Shown here piece by piece: positions 12,026 to 27,023 of a stretch of DNA of 64,000 nt. The notes under the pieces were generated by a model that was given only the letters and a program-made list of their open reading frames with translations, had not been told where the DNA came from and did no database searches. Numbering within the stretch: the stretch's first letter is position 1; each line of letters starts with the position of its first letter. Source of the DNA: Pratylenchus scribneri (taxonomy: Eukaryota > Nematoda > Chromadorea > Rhabditida > Pratylenchidae); contig JAQSEB010000109.1 of the NCBI GenBank assembly GCA_030063045.1, forward strand, positions 1,550,001 through 1,614,000, given 5' to 3'. The position numbers and the translations under genes were made by a program.

Positions 12026-12322
12026 ATACGTAAAAAATATATTCCTTGTTCACAATGCATATATATGGAATATTCTTTTAAAAATATAAAAATTTACTGT
12101 TTATAATATGAAAAAAAAAATAATTGGATGTCCAATGAAGATTTAACCTTTTTTCCATCGAGAATATTTTAAAGAGATATACGGATTATAAGAATGTAAA
12201 TTGTTTATTGAAGTGTATATTACATAGATGAGATCATAATATTATCATGTCTGAGTGTGAATCCAAGCATGACACGTTTTAATTGGTTGCGTTCTGACTG
12301 ATCTTTGATAGTAAATTTAGCA
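12026..12322. repeat. Right arm of the 295-bp inverted repeat pair
   Basis: Reverse-complement partner of 9167-9462, ending about 50 bp before the srt-type exon at 12374. Confidence 0.8.
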
Positions 12323-12984
12323 AAAATGACATTGTACAATTACCCATTTTTTTGCCCATTTGGACCCAAATAGGTTCTTGCCTTGAATCGTTGTTTGGAC
12401 ATTCTTTGCCCTGAATTGGCCATCAAATGGTTCCATGGGAAACGTGTTTGTTTTTGGTTATTCCCTTGTACCGCAATTGCCCTATATACTTTTATGCATG
12501 AAATGCCATTGGTTTACAATGGCCTTTTCTTTGGATGGTTCACAAATCCATATGAAGGATTTTTAAATGTACCTAAAGACATTGTAAGCTTTTTAAATAT
12601 TTAAATAATTAAATAATATTTTTTAAATAAGTTCAAAAGTTATATTTGCATATTTATTTGTTTTGTCCTAGTTTTTGGTACATCGACAATTTATGCCATT
12701 TTCCTTGTCGCATTTTATATCAAATATTTACTCTTCCATAATGGAATAGTGCATCGAGATTCACTCTCAAAAATGCAAAAAAGTGTAAGCAATTCACTTT
12801 AAATAATTTTCAATAATTTTTTTTTTCAATATTTTCAGATTTTTCTGCAAGTTTTTCTAATTTCCCTATTTAATATTCTTACTGGTTTAATTGTTTTCCT
12901 AATGAACCAATTCCCTGCATTGGTCAATTCAACAACAATTATTATTGGTCATTTTGCTTGGTAAATTATTTAGCAATTCCTTAC

Positions 12985-13555
12985 ATTGGCATTTCGTACA
13001 ATAGGGCGATACTTATATTGGCAATTCGTACACAGAGGAAATAAGCAAATTTGTACATTAATGTATTAGCGGTAAATTGGTGTCGAAATTTAAGATTATT
13101 ATACACCAATCGATCGACGAGATGAATTTAGATCTGCAGAAATATTTTGCCGGAATAATCCAAAAAAATAAAATTAGATAATTATGGAAATTTAATAATT
13201 GCATAAGTGAAGGGTGGAATCTTTATTATGTATATTTCAGATTTGTTAAATTATACATAAGAAATAATTAGGACATTAATATAAACCCCATCTGGAGCAA
13301 TTTTTAAGTAAGCCTGAACAGAATTATCCCTACCTATACGAATATAAATGGTTGCAACATATTTAATATTAGTTTTTTACTTTTTATGAATAGTCAATGT
13401 TAACTTATTAGTGTCAAGCGTGTCGAGAATAATCGATTAGTATAAAATAACCCTCATTTGACACTAATTAACCGATAAATACACTAATTCTACGACGTAC
13501 GAATTTACTTATTTCCTCCGCGGAAAATGAACGAATTGCCATATTGTACTAGTTT
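12985..13555. mobile_element. Foldback element in the last srt intron
   Basis: The left end (ATATTGGCAATTCGTACA, then GAGGAAATAAGCAAATT) returns in inverted form at the right end (AATTTACTTATTTCCTC, then GAACGAATTGCCATAT). About 0.55 kb, no coding sequence. It enlarges the intron 12961-13605. Confidence 0.65.
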
Positions 13556-13840
13556 CCTTGATATCAAATTATTCATCCAAAATAACATAAATTTTCTTCA
13601 ATAAGGTTCCATATTCATGGTATTCCTCCGGTCATTTATATTTGCCTCAATAAAACTCTTCGAAATGATTGCAGAAAATTTTTGATTAAAATTACTAAAA
13701 TGTCAAAATGGAATCAGATTTTGGATCGCCAATCCAGGGCAATTCATCCGCAAAATCAGCGTAGAAATATAGAAAAGAAGGGAATTTCGACAATCAACGG
13801 GGTCGAAAATGTTGGTGCGGGTGTTATTCAACAAAAATGA

Positions 13841-14498
13841 AAAAAGAAAAAAATAAATTATCGAAACAATGGAGAAAAGAGAAGATTGATTGGAAGAAAT
13901 AAAAATTAATGTTTGCATTAACAAAATTCTTTTTTTCTTTTCCTTTATCAAAAAGTATATTCTTTTATGTTTTATCCATAATGATGACTTGATTTATTCA
14001 AAATATTCATTTAATATATGATAGATAAAACTTCTTTCTTTCATAAACAAAAGCATCCCGATTTGCTTCTAAAATCACCCTTTCAACAATCATTTGAACT
14101 TTTCAACGAATTCACCAGTTTAACTTTGCTTATCCAAATTTGCCTTAAAATTGGATAAAACACCAACAGCTGAATTTTCCTAATTTTGAGTCTGTTCCTA
14201 GTCATCGAAATGGTAAAAAGCGGTAGAATCCGTACAACATATTTTGCCATCTCACTCATTTGTGAAATGAGAATGAGAATGTTTGGGAGAAATAAAATTA
14301 GCCAAAAGGCACATTTATCGGAAAAACATATTTTTCGGGAATATCTCTACAGTAGAAATTTGGCAATTTTTAGGAAAACACATTCAAACGCATTTCTCCA
14401 ATAATTTAAAAAAATATTTACATGAAATTGCCGAAAAAACACATATTTGGGAAATAAATTTTTTACAGATTCAACATATTTCCATTTTTACAAGTAAA
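13841..14498. other. AT-rich spacer between convergent genes
   Basis: The srt-like gene ends at 13840 (+) and the nuclear receptor gene ends at 14499 (-). Nothing else was recognised between them. Confidence 0.5.
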
Positions 14499-17400
14499 TT
14501 AAGAAAAACAAAAATGAAACAATTCGGGAAAAAATTTCGTAGGATCTTGTCTTTCATAAAAAACTTCCACATAAATTGTATAATTGATTAGGGCCTTACG
14601 CGCCTTCCAAATAACATTTAACAATTCCATTAATGCCATCATTCGTTCAGAGGCGCCAAATATGCCAAATTTTGTTTGCAACATTTTTTGAAGAGCATTT
14701 ATGTGAAGAACTGATTCTTGATAGATTATTTCCCTTCCAGCTGGCGATAAATTATTTGCATCTAAAATATTTATTCATTTATTTAATAATTAGTGGGATT
14801 TGATTTTTCTAATTCACTTAATGCTAATTATCGGTTAAATTTTGAATAAAAGAAAAGTAGGTGAAGTATCCCTTAAGGCATGCTTGATTTAGAATACGTG
14901 AAGGGGCGCTCTTTACTATCGTATTTAAGGAAAGGCAGGTGACCAGGGATGAGCGCATTGCGTTTTGCGTTTTGCGTTAATTGCGTTCATTTTTGGCATT
15001 TGCGTTTCGTTTTGCGTTTTGCGTAAAAATGGGAAAATTAACGCAAAAAAAAGCAAAAATGCAATGAAAATTGTTTTAATTTAATTTCAAAAAATTGATT
15101 TTTTAATGAAATTTGTTCGTTGATTTACCATTTTTGGCTTGAATTTTTCGCTGCACGGCCATTTTTTTGCTCAAATTTTACGCTGCGCGGCCATTTTTGG
15201 CTTGAATTTTACGCTGCGCGGCCATTTTTGGCTTGAATTTTACGCTGCGCGGCCATTTTTGGCTTGAATTTTTCGCTGCGCGGCCATTTTTGGCTTGAAT
15301 TTTACGCTGCGCGGCCATTTTTGGCTTGAATTTTTCGCTGCGCGGCCATTTTTGGCTTGAATTTTACGCTGCGCGGCCATTTTTTGCTCAAATTTTACGC
15401 TGCGCGGCCATTTTTGGCTTGAATTTTACGCTGCACGGCTCGAAAAATTGTAAAAATTCCTTTTCAAAAAACGTAATCTTAGTGCTGGATGTTTCTGGAT
15501 TGTTCATTCATGATAAAAAACCTAATTAAAAAATTTTAATCAATTTATATTAGCTTAAAACGAAAATCTTTTTTTTTGACACCAAAATCTTTTTTTTTCA
15601 AGGCCAATGTACTTTTCTTTGAAAATAAATCTGACAGCCCTGGCTTGATAATAATTGAAAAGAAAATTTTAATTTTCAAAAAAGAAAAAATTTTTTGACC
15701 ATTGCGTTTTGCGTTTTGCGTTTTGCGTTATTGCGTCCATTTTAGGCCGTTGCGTTGCGTTTTCCGTTTTGCGTAAAAAAAAATTTTGAACGCATTGCGT
15801 TTTGCGTTCGGTAGCTTTTGCCGTTGCGCTCATCCCTGCAGGTGACCACTTATTAGCTGAATTTACCCTTAAGGAATTCCTGATGAGAATTCATGAAGGG
15901 TGCTTTCTGTTACCGTATTTTCTTCCTTCCTTTTTTCAACGAAGGTCTGTTCAACGTGTTTTTTCTAAGGGCATTATTCATTTCCACTAATCCTTTCTCA
16001 AGGAGAAGCAATAAATATATTAATGCCGATGATTCCATATGCTTACCAAATGTTTTTGAATATTTTTTTGTGAAGGAATCAATTTTGATAATCTTGGTAT
16101 GCACAAAAATTTTTTAATTTTTAAATTGATGACTTAAAAATGAGGATTTAGGATAGTCCAAAAATATTTATATTCAAATATTTTCAAGCATTCATTGATT
16201 AAATATTAGAATTATATTAGGTTCTTAACGAAAATTACTTATTCTTAAATTCTTTGATTAATTTGGGGAAAAATAGTATAACTTTATGGATGTTAAAATC
16301 GCGTGCAGATAACCGATAATTATCATTTTAACTTTTATTAATATTCCAATTTAAAAATATATTTATTTATTTTTTTCCCTTTTTATCTTTACTTGTATTT
16401 GCCATAAAAATGGCCAATAGAAATAGGAATTCCTTGTATTCCAATCCCAATTGACTCATTCGCTCGACCAATTCACATAGTGAAACCTTCAAAAGTTGTC
16501 GAATCCTATAAATAAAATAAATATTGCACAATATTAAATTTCCTCTCACTTTTGATCATTTTTATATCTTTTTGGTTCCATAATTGTGATTAGTTGGAAG
16601 CCATTTGCTCTTGTCATTGTTTTCGCGCACATTGCATGCGAATAATATGCATAAGTGAATTGTGAGAATGGCGTGACAATATATTTCAGTAAATTAACCT
16701 AACATTTGATTGTGAATATTTAATTTGAAAAAGGAAAATATTAAATTTGTGAAAAAAAAATATTGAGAATGATAAAAATAAGTTAATAAAACTAAAATAA
16801 TTATAAAATGGTTTAAGGAGGATTAATCCTACACATGCAAACATAAAACCATTAGATAGATCTCGTAAAAACGCATGAAATTGTATTTTATCATGGTTTG
16901 GTCAAAATTTATTTAGACGGCTTAAACCAATTTTGACTTTTGATTCAAAGTTAAATTAGAATTGGTTATATCTAAACAAAAAATAATCAGTTGCTCTGTC
17001 CTAATGAGATTTATCTTTTGGGTATTTTATAAGGCTTTAAATTTGTAGTCTTGGATATAAACAGTTTAACCATTATTAAAATATTTTGGCCATTTTTAAT
17101 ATTGTTTTCGGCAATTTTGTTTTTTCGACATATTAATAAATATCATCAATTAAGAAAAAGGTAAATTTCTTATCTAACTTTTAACCTTATCATCCATATC
17201 AAGTTTCCTGAAGAATGGCATGGTCCTGGCGATTTCCACTACCAGAAGCCAGTCTCTCTCAGCAATTCTCGTTATTTTATTCGAATAGAACAATCCCTTA
17301 TTCTCAATTTCGCTAATAATTTGGGACTTGTTGTAAAATTCAAGTGGACACATCTTAATTATAGTTTTAGAATATTCAAATAAAAATGCGCAATGAACCG

Positions 17401-18145
17401 AATATTCTTCCGCCTTTGATAACAAATTTTCTGGGTCGTCGGCCAAATAAGCAGCCAAAGTTGAATATCCATTCCTCAATTCAGGGGACAATTCTCGCAT
17501 TGATTCCCAAATCCATTTATGTGCTCGCATAATTGGCTTCAATTTTTCCAATTTTTCCACAAAATCGGGTTCATTCAATTTTAAATTCTAATATTATCAA
17601 TTAAAAAATTAATAAAACCAAAAAATGGGCCATACTTCAATTTGCACATTTTCGCCTTGCCAAAGACACTTTTGCCATTCTTTCATTTTTTCAATAAATT
17701 TTTTATGCTTTTCACTGTGTATGCCATCCATTGAGTTCACTTTACCCGGGTCCATTCCCATCAACAAACATTTTTTCAGTCTACATCTTCGACAATTGCT
17801 TCCCTCTTTTAGATTTTTATTCATTAAATCATTTTTAAATATTTAAGAGAAACCTTCTTTGGTGATATCACAATTCTGGGTTTTTTGCCAACATTTATAA
17901 AAAGTATGTTTCGTGACAGAACGCCGAAAAAATTGTTTGCATCCTTTTGAAGAAAAATAAATAATAAGAAAATTTAAATTAATTCTCCCACCTTCACAAC
18001 TTAAAATTCCATAATAGGAATAAAAACATAGTCGATTGCAAATTCGGCATTTTGACGCCCTTTTCTCTTTTTCCAACTTTTTACAGGTTAATTCTTCACC
18101 AATGATTAACTTTTTCGACATTTTTTGACAAGTCAAAACGTCCAT
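14499..18145 (-). CDS. Nuclear hormone receptor, seven exons, intact
   Basis: Exons 17992-18145, 17854-17943, 17636-17805, 17186-17587, 16550-16698, 16393-16505 and 14499-14761 keep phase at every junction and give 446 residues. Residues 33-94 form the DNA-binding domain with two C4 zinc fingers: C33, C36, C50, C53, then C69, C76, C86, C89, followed by RLKKCLLMGM. The P-box region is CEGCKQFFRR, with Gln in place of the common Gly, as in many nematode supplementary receptors. The ligand-binding domain starts near residue 160 and shows DMDDKVNLLKYIVTPFSQF (helix 3-5 region), GLEYKEFLFLLAIF and LSPAGREII. Introns are 48-64 bp near the 5' end but 1,631 bp for the last one, which contains a hAT element. 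Another intron (16699-17185) holds a foldback repeat. The ligand and targets are unknown. Confidence 0.92.
14944..15838. mobile_element. Non-autonomous hAT element, copy 1 (895 bp)
   Basis: Ends CAGGGATGAGCGCA and TGCGCTCATCCCTG are perfect inverted repeats and begin with CAGGG as in many hAT elements. The 8-bp sequence CAGGTGAC flanks both sides (14936-14943 and 15839-15846), which is the hAT target duplication length. Subterminal regions are runs of TTTTGCG words. The centre (about 15130-15440) is a roughly 31-bp tandem repeat (GGCTTGAATTTTTCGCTGCG plus CGGCCATTTTT) in about ten units. No transposase is encoded. It lies in the last intron of the nuclear receptor gene. Confidence 0.92.
16780..17135. 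mobile_element. Foldback element of the GACGCGTC family, decayed copy
   Basis: It carries the inward-facing words of the family (AGATCTCGT, ATCATGGTTTGGTCAAAATT) and related ends (ATGGTTTAAGG; CAGTTTAACCATT), but many positions have diverged. It sits in intron 4 of the nuclear receptor gene. Confidence 0.5.
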
Positions 18146-18298
18146 TTGAATTAATGAATACTAATATTTTTAGCTTGTTCGAAAATTAAATGTTCGATTT
18201 TCTTAAATTTCGTCCCTATTTTAATACTTTAGTTTGGTTCATTTTTATTCAAATCAAAGTTCAAACACCAATTCCATTCCAACTTGGTTCAATTTTGG

Positions 18299-18308
18299 TA
18301 TAAAAAGG
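18299..18308 (+). promoter_or_regulatory. Possible TATA box between the inverted receptor copies
   Basis: TATAAAAAGG lies in the 389-bp spacer between the two divergent receptor starts, 227 bp before the ATG of the plus-strand copy. It matches the TATA consensus only; there is no further support. Confidence 0.3.
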
Positions 18309-18534
18309 TGAAGAGAAATATAATAGTCCATATTCATTTACTCTCTATCGATTTCATTTTTCTCTGACTGATGTGAAGCCATCCGCCAGTCGACACGTTT
18401 AGTTTAATTAGTCTGGCTTATTTTATTATTTTCAAGAATTAGAAAAATTGTATTTCCCATTAAATATTATGAGAAAATTGAAGAATTTTGTCTATTCAAA
18501 TTGATTTTTTAACAAGCTAAAAAATATTCATCAA

Positions 18535-19394
18535 ATGGACATTTTGACTTGCCAGAAAATGTCGAAAAAGTTAATCATTGGTGAAGAATTAACCTGTAAA
18601 AAGCTGGAAATCCAGAAAAGGGCGTCAAAATGTCGAATTTGCAATCGATTATGTTTTTGTTCCTATTATGGAATTTTGAGTTGCGAAGGTGAGATAATTA
18701 ATAAAAGATATAAATTTTGTTATTATTTTTCTTCAAAAGGATGCAAACAATTTTTTCGGCGAACTGTCACGAAACATAATTTTTATAAATGTTGGCAAAA
18801 AACGCAGAATTGTGATATCACCAAAGAAGGTTTAATAAATATTTAAAAAATGATTTTTAATGAATAAATCTAAAAGAGAGTTTTATAATATAGGATTCGA
18901 CAACTTTTGCATATTTCCTTATGTGAATTGGTTGAGCGAATGAATCAATTGGGATTGGAATACAAGGAATTCCTATTTCTTATGGCCATTTTCTTGGCAA
19001 ACACAAGTAAAGATAAAAAGGGATAAATAGTAAATACATAAATATATTTTTAGAAAAATAAGTTTAAGGGAACTGAATTTTAAAAAAAAAACAATTTTTA
19101 ATCTTAGCAATTAAATAATAAATATTTTAGATGCAAATAATTTATCGCCAGCTGGAAGGGAAATAATCTATCAAGAATCAGTTCTTCACATAAATGCTCT
19201 TCAAAAAATGTTGCAAACAAAATTTGGCATTTTTTGGTGCCTCTGAACGAATGATGGCATTAATGGAATTGTTAAATGATGTTTGGAAAGTGAGTAATGC
19301 CCAAATTAATTTTGCAATTTATATGGAAGTTTTTTATGAAAAACAAGATCCTCGACAATTTTTTTCTGAATTATTTAACTTTTGTATTTCTTGA
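18535..19394 (+). pseudogene. Broken inverted copy of the nuclear hormone receptor
   Basis: Segments 18535-18688, 18740-18829, 18894-19006 and 19131-19394 are close copies of exons 1, 2, 6 and 7 of the minus-strand receptor. Exons 3 to 5, which carry the end of the second zinc finger and the first half of the ligand-binding domain, are gone. Sequence just after the second segment (AATCTAAAAGAGAG) is the relic of the exon 3 acceptor, then it jumps to the end of intron 5. The exon 2 to exon 6 join is out of phase. The last exon also has one extra T (GGCATTTTTTGG against GGCATATTTGG), a frameshift. It cannot encode a working receptor. A truncated product with the first finger only is possible if transcribed. 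Confidence 0.88.
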
Positions 19395-20462
19395 TTTTCT
19401 TCTAAAAATCTGTTATAAATTGATTTTTTCAAATTTATGCATATGATTTTATAATAATATTTGAAATAATTAATATTAATAGTGCCGGAGAAGGTGGCGA
19501 ATTTTCGACTTACGATTTCTGTAATTTCGGTATTTTGTAATTATTTGTTCTTTGGTTCTGTAAACAAACAAATTTCGTAAAATGGTCGAAAAAAATAGGA
19601 ACCTAGTTTAAATCAAAAAGATTTTTTTGAAATGAATTTTAATTCGGATTTTCACAAATATTCTGATTACAACAAATATTTTGATTTTTACAAACATTCT
19701 GATTACAACAAATATTTTGATTTTAATAAACATTCTGATTTTCATAAACATTCTGATTTTCACAAAGATTCTGATTTTCATAAACATTCTGATTTTCACA
19801 AACATTCTGATTTTCACAAACATTCTGATTTACATAAAAATTCTGATTTTCACAAACATTCTGATTTTCACAAACATTCTGATTTTCATAAACATTCTGA
19901 TTTTCACAAACATTCTGATTTTCATAAACATTCTGATTTTCACAAACATTCTGATTTTCTCCAAAGATTCTGATTTTAACAAACATTCTGATTTTCACAA
20001 ACATTCTGATTTTCATAAACATTCTGATTTTCACAAACATTCTGATTTTCACAAACATTCTGATTTTAACAAACATTCTGATTTTCACAAACATTCTGAT
20101 TTTCACAGACATTCTGATTTTCATAAACATTCTGATTTTCACAAACATTCTGATTTTCATAAACATTCTGATTTTCACAAACATTCTGATTTTAACAAAC
20201 ATTCTGATTTTCACAAACATTCTGATTTTCATAAACATTCTGATTTTCACAAACATTCTGATTTTCACAAACATTCTGATTTTAACAAACATTCTGATTT
20301 TCCCAAACATTCTGATTTCACAAACATTCTGATTTTAACAAACATTCTGATTTTCATAAACATTCTGATTTTCCCAAACATTCTGATTTTCACAAACATT
20401 CTGATTTTAACAAACATTCTGATTTTCATAAACATTCTGATATTCACAAACATTCTGATTTT

Positions 20463-20979
20463 GGTACTCCTCTGTTAACGGGGGGGGGGCCAAACTTTTA
20501 ACAGGGGGGGGGCAAAATTTTAAGAGGGGGGGCACCCGAAAATTTATTATTTTGCCTCCTCCGGTACTTAGAGAACCGAAAAATAGTACAAGAAGGAATT
20601 CTAAACCCTAAAAATCTAAACTAGCCTTACCCTAAACCTAACCCTAACTACCCCTAAAACCCATCCGGTCCTACCCAAACCTAATCCTATCCTACCCTAA
20701 ACCTCATTTTGGATCTTGACAAACCTTATTTAAGGTTTAGGGTAGGGTTAGGGTAAGATTAGGGTAGGGCCGGATGGGTTTTAGGGGTAGGGGTAGGGTT
20801 TTTTTGTGTAGTTAAATTTAGGGTTAGTGTAGGTAAAATTCGGTTTAGGGTAGTTATTCTGTTGTTTAAGGATCTTTAAAATACCGGGGGAGGCAGAATA
20901 ATAAATTTTCGGGTGTCCCCCTCTTAAAATTTTGCCCCCCCTGTTAAAAGTTTGGCCCCCCCGTTAACAGAGGAGTACC
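20463..20979. mobile_element. Foldback element with GGTACTCCTCTG ends, copy 1
   Basis: The ends are inverted copies (GGTACTCCTCTGTTAACG and CGTTAACAGAGGAGTACC), and the arms extend about 100 bp with G-runs and C-runs. The word CTGATTTT flanks both ends as an 8-bp target duplication, although it is also part of the satellite unit. The inner arms hold degenerate telomere-like words (CCCTAACC/GGGTTAGGG). No coding sequence. Confidence 0.85.
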
Positions 20980-21503
20980 CTGATTTTCATAAACATTCTG
21001 ATTTTCACAAACATTCTGATTTTCACAAACATTCTGATTTTCACAAACATTCTGATTTTCATAAACATTCTGATTTTCACAAACATTCTGATTTTCACAA
21101 ACATTCTGATTTTCACAAACATTCTGATTTTAACAACTGATTTTAACAAACATTCTGATTTTCATAAACATTCTGATTTTCACAAACATTCTGATTTTCA
21201 CAAACATTCTGATTTTAACAAACATTCTGATTTTCCCAAACATTCTGATTTTAACAAACATTCTGATTTTCCCAAACATTCTGATTTCACAAACATTCTG
21301 ATTTTCACAAACATTCTGATTTTCCCAAACATTCTGATTTTCACAAACATTCTGATTTTCCCAAACATTCTGATTTTAACAAACATTCTGATTTTCACAA
21401 ACATTCTGATTTTCACAAACATTCTGATTTTAACAAACATTCTGATTTACACAAACATTCTGATTTTCATAAACATTCTGATATTCACAAACATTCTGAT
21501 TTT

Positions 21504-22019
21504 GGTACTCCTCTGTTAACGGGGGGGGGGGCCAAACTTTTAACAGGGGGGGCAAAATTTTAAGAGGGGGGGCACCCGAAAATTTATTATTTTGCCTCCT
21601 CCGGTACTTAGAGAACCGAAAAATAGTACAAGAAGGAATTCTAAACCCTAAAAATCTAAACTAGCCTTACCCTAAACCTAACCCTAACTACCCCTAAAAC
21701 CCATCCGGTCCTACCCAAACCTAATCCTATCCTACCCTAAACCTCATTTTGGATCTTGACAAACCTTATTTAAGGTTTAGGGTAGGGTTAGGGTAAGATT
21801 AGGGTAGGGCCGGATGGGTTTTAGGGGTAGGGGTAGGGTTTTTTTGTGTAGTTAAATTTAGGGTTAGTGTAGGTAAAATTCGGTTTAGGGTAGTTATTCT
21901 GTTGTTTAAGGATCTTTAAAATACCGGGGGAGGCAGAATAATAAATTTTCGGGTGTCCCCCTCTTAAAATTTTGCCCCCCCTGTTAAAAGTTTGGCCCCC
22001 CCGTTAACAGAGGAGTACC
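21504..22019. mobile_element. Foldback element with GGTACTCCTCTG ends, copy 2
   Basis: Nearly identical to the copy at 20463-20979 and in the same position within the satellite unit. The satellite blocks that follow the two copies are also nearly identical (the 21198-21440 and 22220-22462 stretches translate the same). So this copy arose by tandem duplication of a block of about 1.04 kb, not by a second insertion. Confidence 0.85.
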
Positions 22020-22530
22020 CTGATTTTCATAAACATTCTGATTTTCACAAACATTCTGATTTTCACAAACATTCTGATTTTCACAAACATTCTGATTTTC
22101 ATAAACATTCTGATTTTCACAAACATTCTGATTTTCACAAACATTCTGATTTTAACAACTGATTTTAACAAACATTCTGATTTTCATAAACATTCTGATT
22201 TTCACAAACATTCTGATTTTCACAAACATTCTGATTTTAACAAACATTCTGATTTTCCCAAACATTCTGATTTTAACAAACATTCTGATTTTCCCAAACA
22301 TTCTGATTTCACAAACATTCTGATTTTCACAAACATTCTGATTTTCCCAAACATTCTGATTTTCACAAACATTCTGATTTTCCCAAACATTCTGATTTTA
22401 ACAAACATTCTGATTTTCACAAACATTCTGATTTTCACAAACATTCTGATTTTAACAAACATTCTGATTTACACAAACATTCTGATTTTCATAAACATTC
22501 TGATTTTCACAAACATTCTGTTTTTCAAAA

Positions 22531-23650
22531 ACTTTTTTCACAAACATTCTGTTTTTCAAAAACTTTTTTCACAAAATTCAGATCTTCATTTTGTGACTTT
22601 TAGGGAATAAGACAAGCTAATTCTCATTCTATCTCTTTAAGTTTCCCTGTTTCTAAACCCACATAAAACAATTTTTTAATTTTGAAAAAATTTTGTGTTA
22701 AAATTTTAAACTAAAATTAAAAAAATTCAATTACAGACGAGAGACGACATCCAACAATAACCGTCTAAGAGCAATGGTGTCCACTGTGTCCAGTCCATTT
22801 TATTTCTTCATTCCATTTTCTCATATGTTCACATTCTTTAGTTGCCTCTTATACAAATATTCTCTCAATCAAAAAAAGTGAGTGGCGTCCAACAAATCTA
22901 TTTTTGTTGACTCTGATGATGATGAATAAAAAATGAATGTGTATGGGGCGAAGATTACTAAGACAACGGACGAAAAATGAAGGGTCGATAATTTGGAGAG
23001 TTCTCATTAAATTGAGATGGACAAAAAATGGGCAGATAATTCGTCCACACAAAATAGAAAAAAATGTTACACAAAATATTTACAATTAACAGAGAAGATG
23101 AATTGTACCGAAACAAGTTCCCCATTCCTCTCCTTTTTTTAATTCTCCCCAATCCCAATTCATAATTGATGTGGAGGTGAAAAAATTGTGGAATTGATGG
23201 GTCTTGTGGGGGAAAAAGTGTTTAAAATGATCGATTTTAGCCAATGCGTCCACATTTCACCACCACAATATTCTTTCTTATTTTTATCAAAAAGATACAC
23301 AAATGGTGGAATTTTTAATTCCCAATTCAATGCACTTTCTTTTCTTATCTCGGCGAAAAAATAGCCAATTTTCATTCAAAATTAATATATTCATATCAGC
23401 ATTGAGCACAGAGTACCTTTTATAATGTCGAATAATCTTTTTAGTTCCATTTTTTGCATATTTTTGCATGCAGAATTAATAAATTTAAGTTTACATTTGC
23501 TTTTTTTAATTTTATAAAATCCAACAGTAAAAAAGTCCGGTAATAAATTAGTAAATTTTAGTTTAGCTTAAAATTGATTTTCACAAATTCGGTTAAAAAT
23601 GTAGTAAATCCGACAAATTCTTATCACTATTTCATTTTCAATTTTCATTA
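22531..23650. other. Spacer upstream of glutamine synthetase
   Basis: No gene was recognised. It should hold the glutamine synthetase promoter. Several minus-strand frames of 60-80 codons exist, but none has family features or joins to another. Confidence 0.45.
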
Positions 23651-23657
23651 TTTTCAG
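23651..23657 (+). promoter_or_regulatory. Possible trans-splice acceptor before glutamine synthetase
   Basis: TTTTCAG lies 26 bases before the ATG of the glutamine synthetase gene, a position and sequence typical of a nematode spliced-leader acceptor. It could equally be the acceptor of a non-coding first exon. Confidence 0.45.
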
Positions 23658-23683
23658 AGAATTCATTCACAAAAATACAAATA

Positions 23684-27023
<3,340 letters not shown>

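Larger units (their letters stand above)
10624..13840 (+). pseudogene. Serpentine chemoreceptor, srt-like, N-terminus missing, one phase break
   Basis: Exons recognised: 10624-10767, 12374-12583, 12672-12784, 12839-12960 and 13606-13840. The chain reads TM2-TM3 (TGSFMGSC ... GVGMQCAMM), then VLALNRCLDILCP, the srt-family signature at the end of TM3, then TM4 with TNPYEG, TM5 (GTSTIYAIFLVAFYIKYL), TM6 (VFLISLFNILTGLIVFLM), and TM7 with IPPVIYICLNKTLRNDC and a basic tail. All junctions keep phase except 12583 to 12672, where one base is off, and no exon for TM1 was found. Both faults suggest a decaying gene, though a missed splice site could explain the first. The two long introns hold inserted repeats. 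Exon 1 can also read through its donor into VFISLERLICIKFP, an alternative TM3 end. Confidence 0.65.
19640..22530. repeat. 18-bp minisatellite (ACATTCTGATTTTCACAA)
   Basis: Units of 18 bp run from about 19640 to 22530, interrupted by two foldback elements. Because the unit is a multiple of three, the array is open on both strands: HSDFHK repeated on plus and MFVKIR repeated on minus, up to 265 codons. There is no signal peptide, start context or flanking exon that would make it a gene. Variation is mostly CAC/CAT/AAC/CCC in one triplet. The 5' part is more diverged (19640-19760). Confidence 0.9.

Noticed and set aside
19681..20478. 265-codon frame of HSDFHK repeats as a gene
   Set aside because: The opposite strand is equally open, there is no start context, signal peptide or flanking exon, and the frame breaks where a unit loses a base.
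20580..20860. Internal telomere or chromosome-fusion point
   Set aside because: The TTAGGG-like words are degenerate, arranged as an inverted pair, and lie inside a foldback element with its own ends and flanking duplication.
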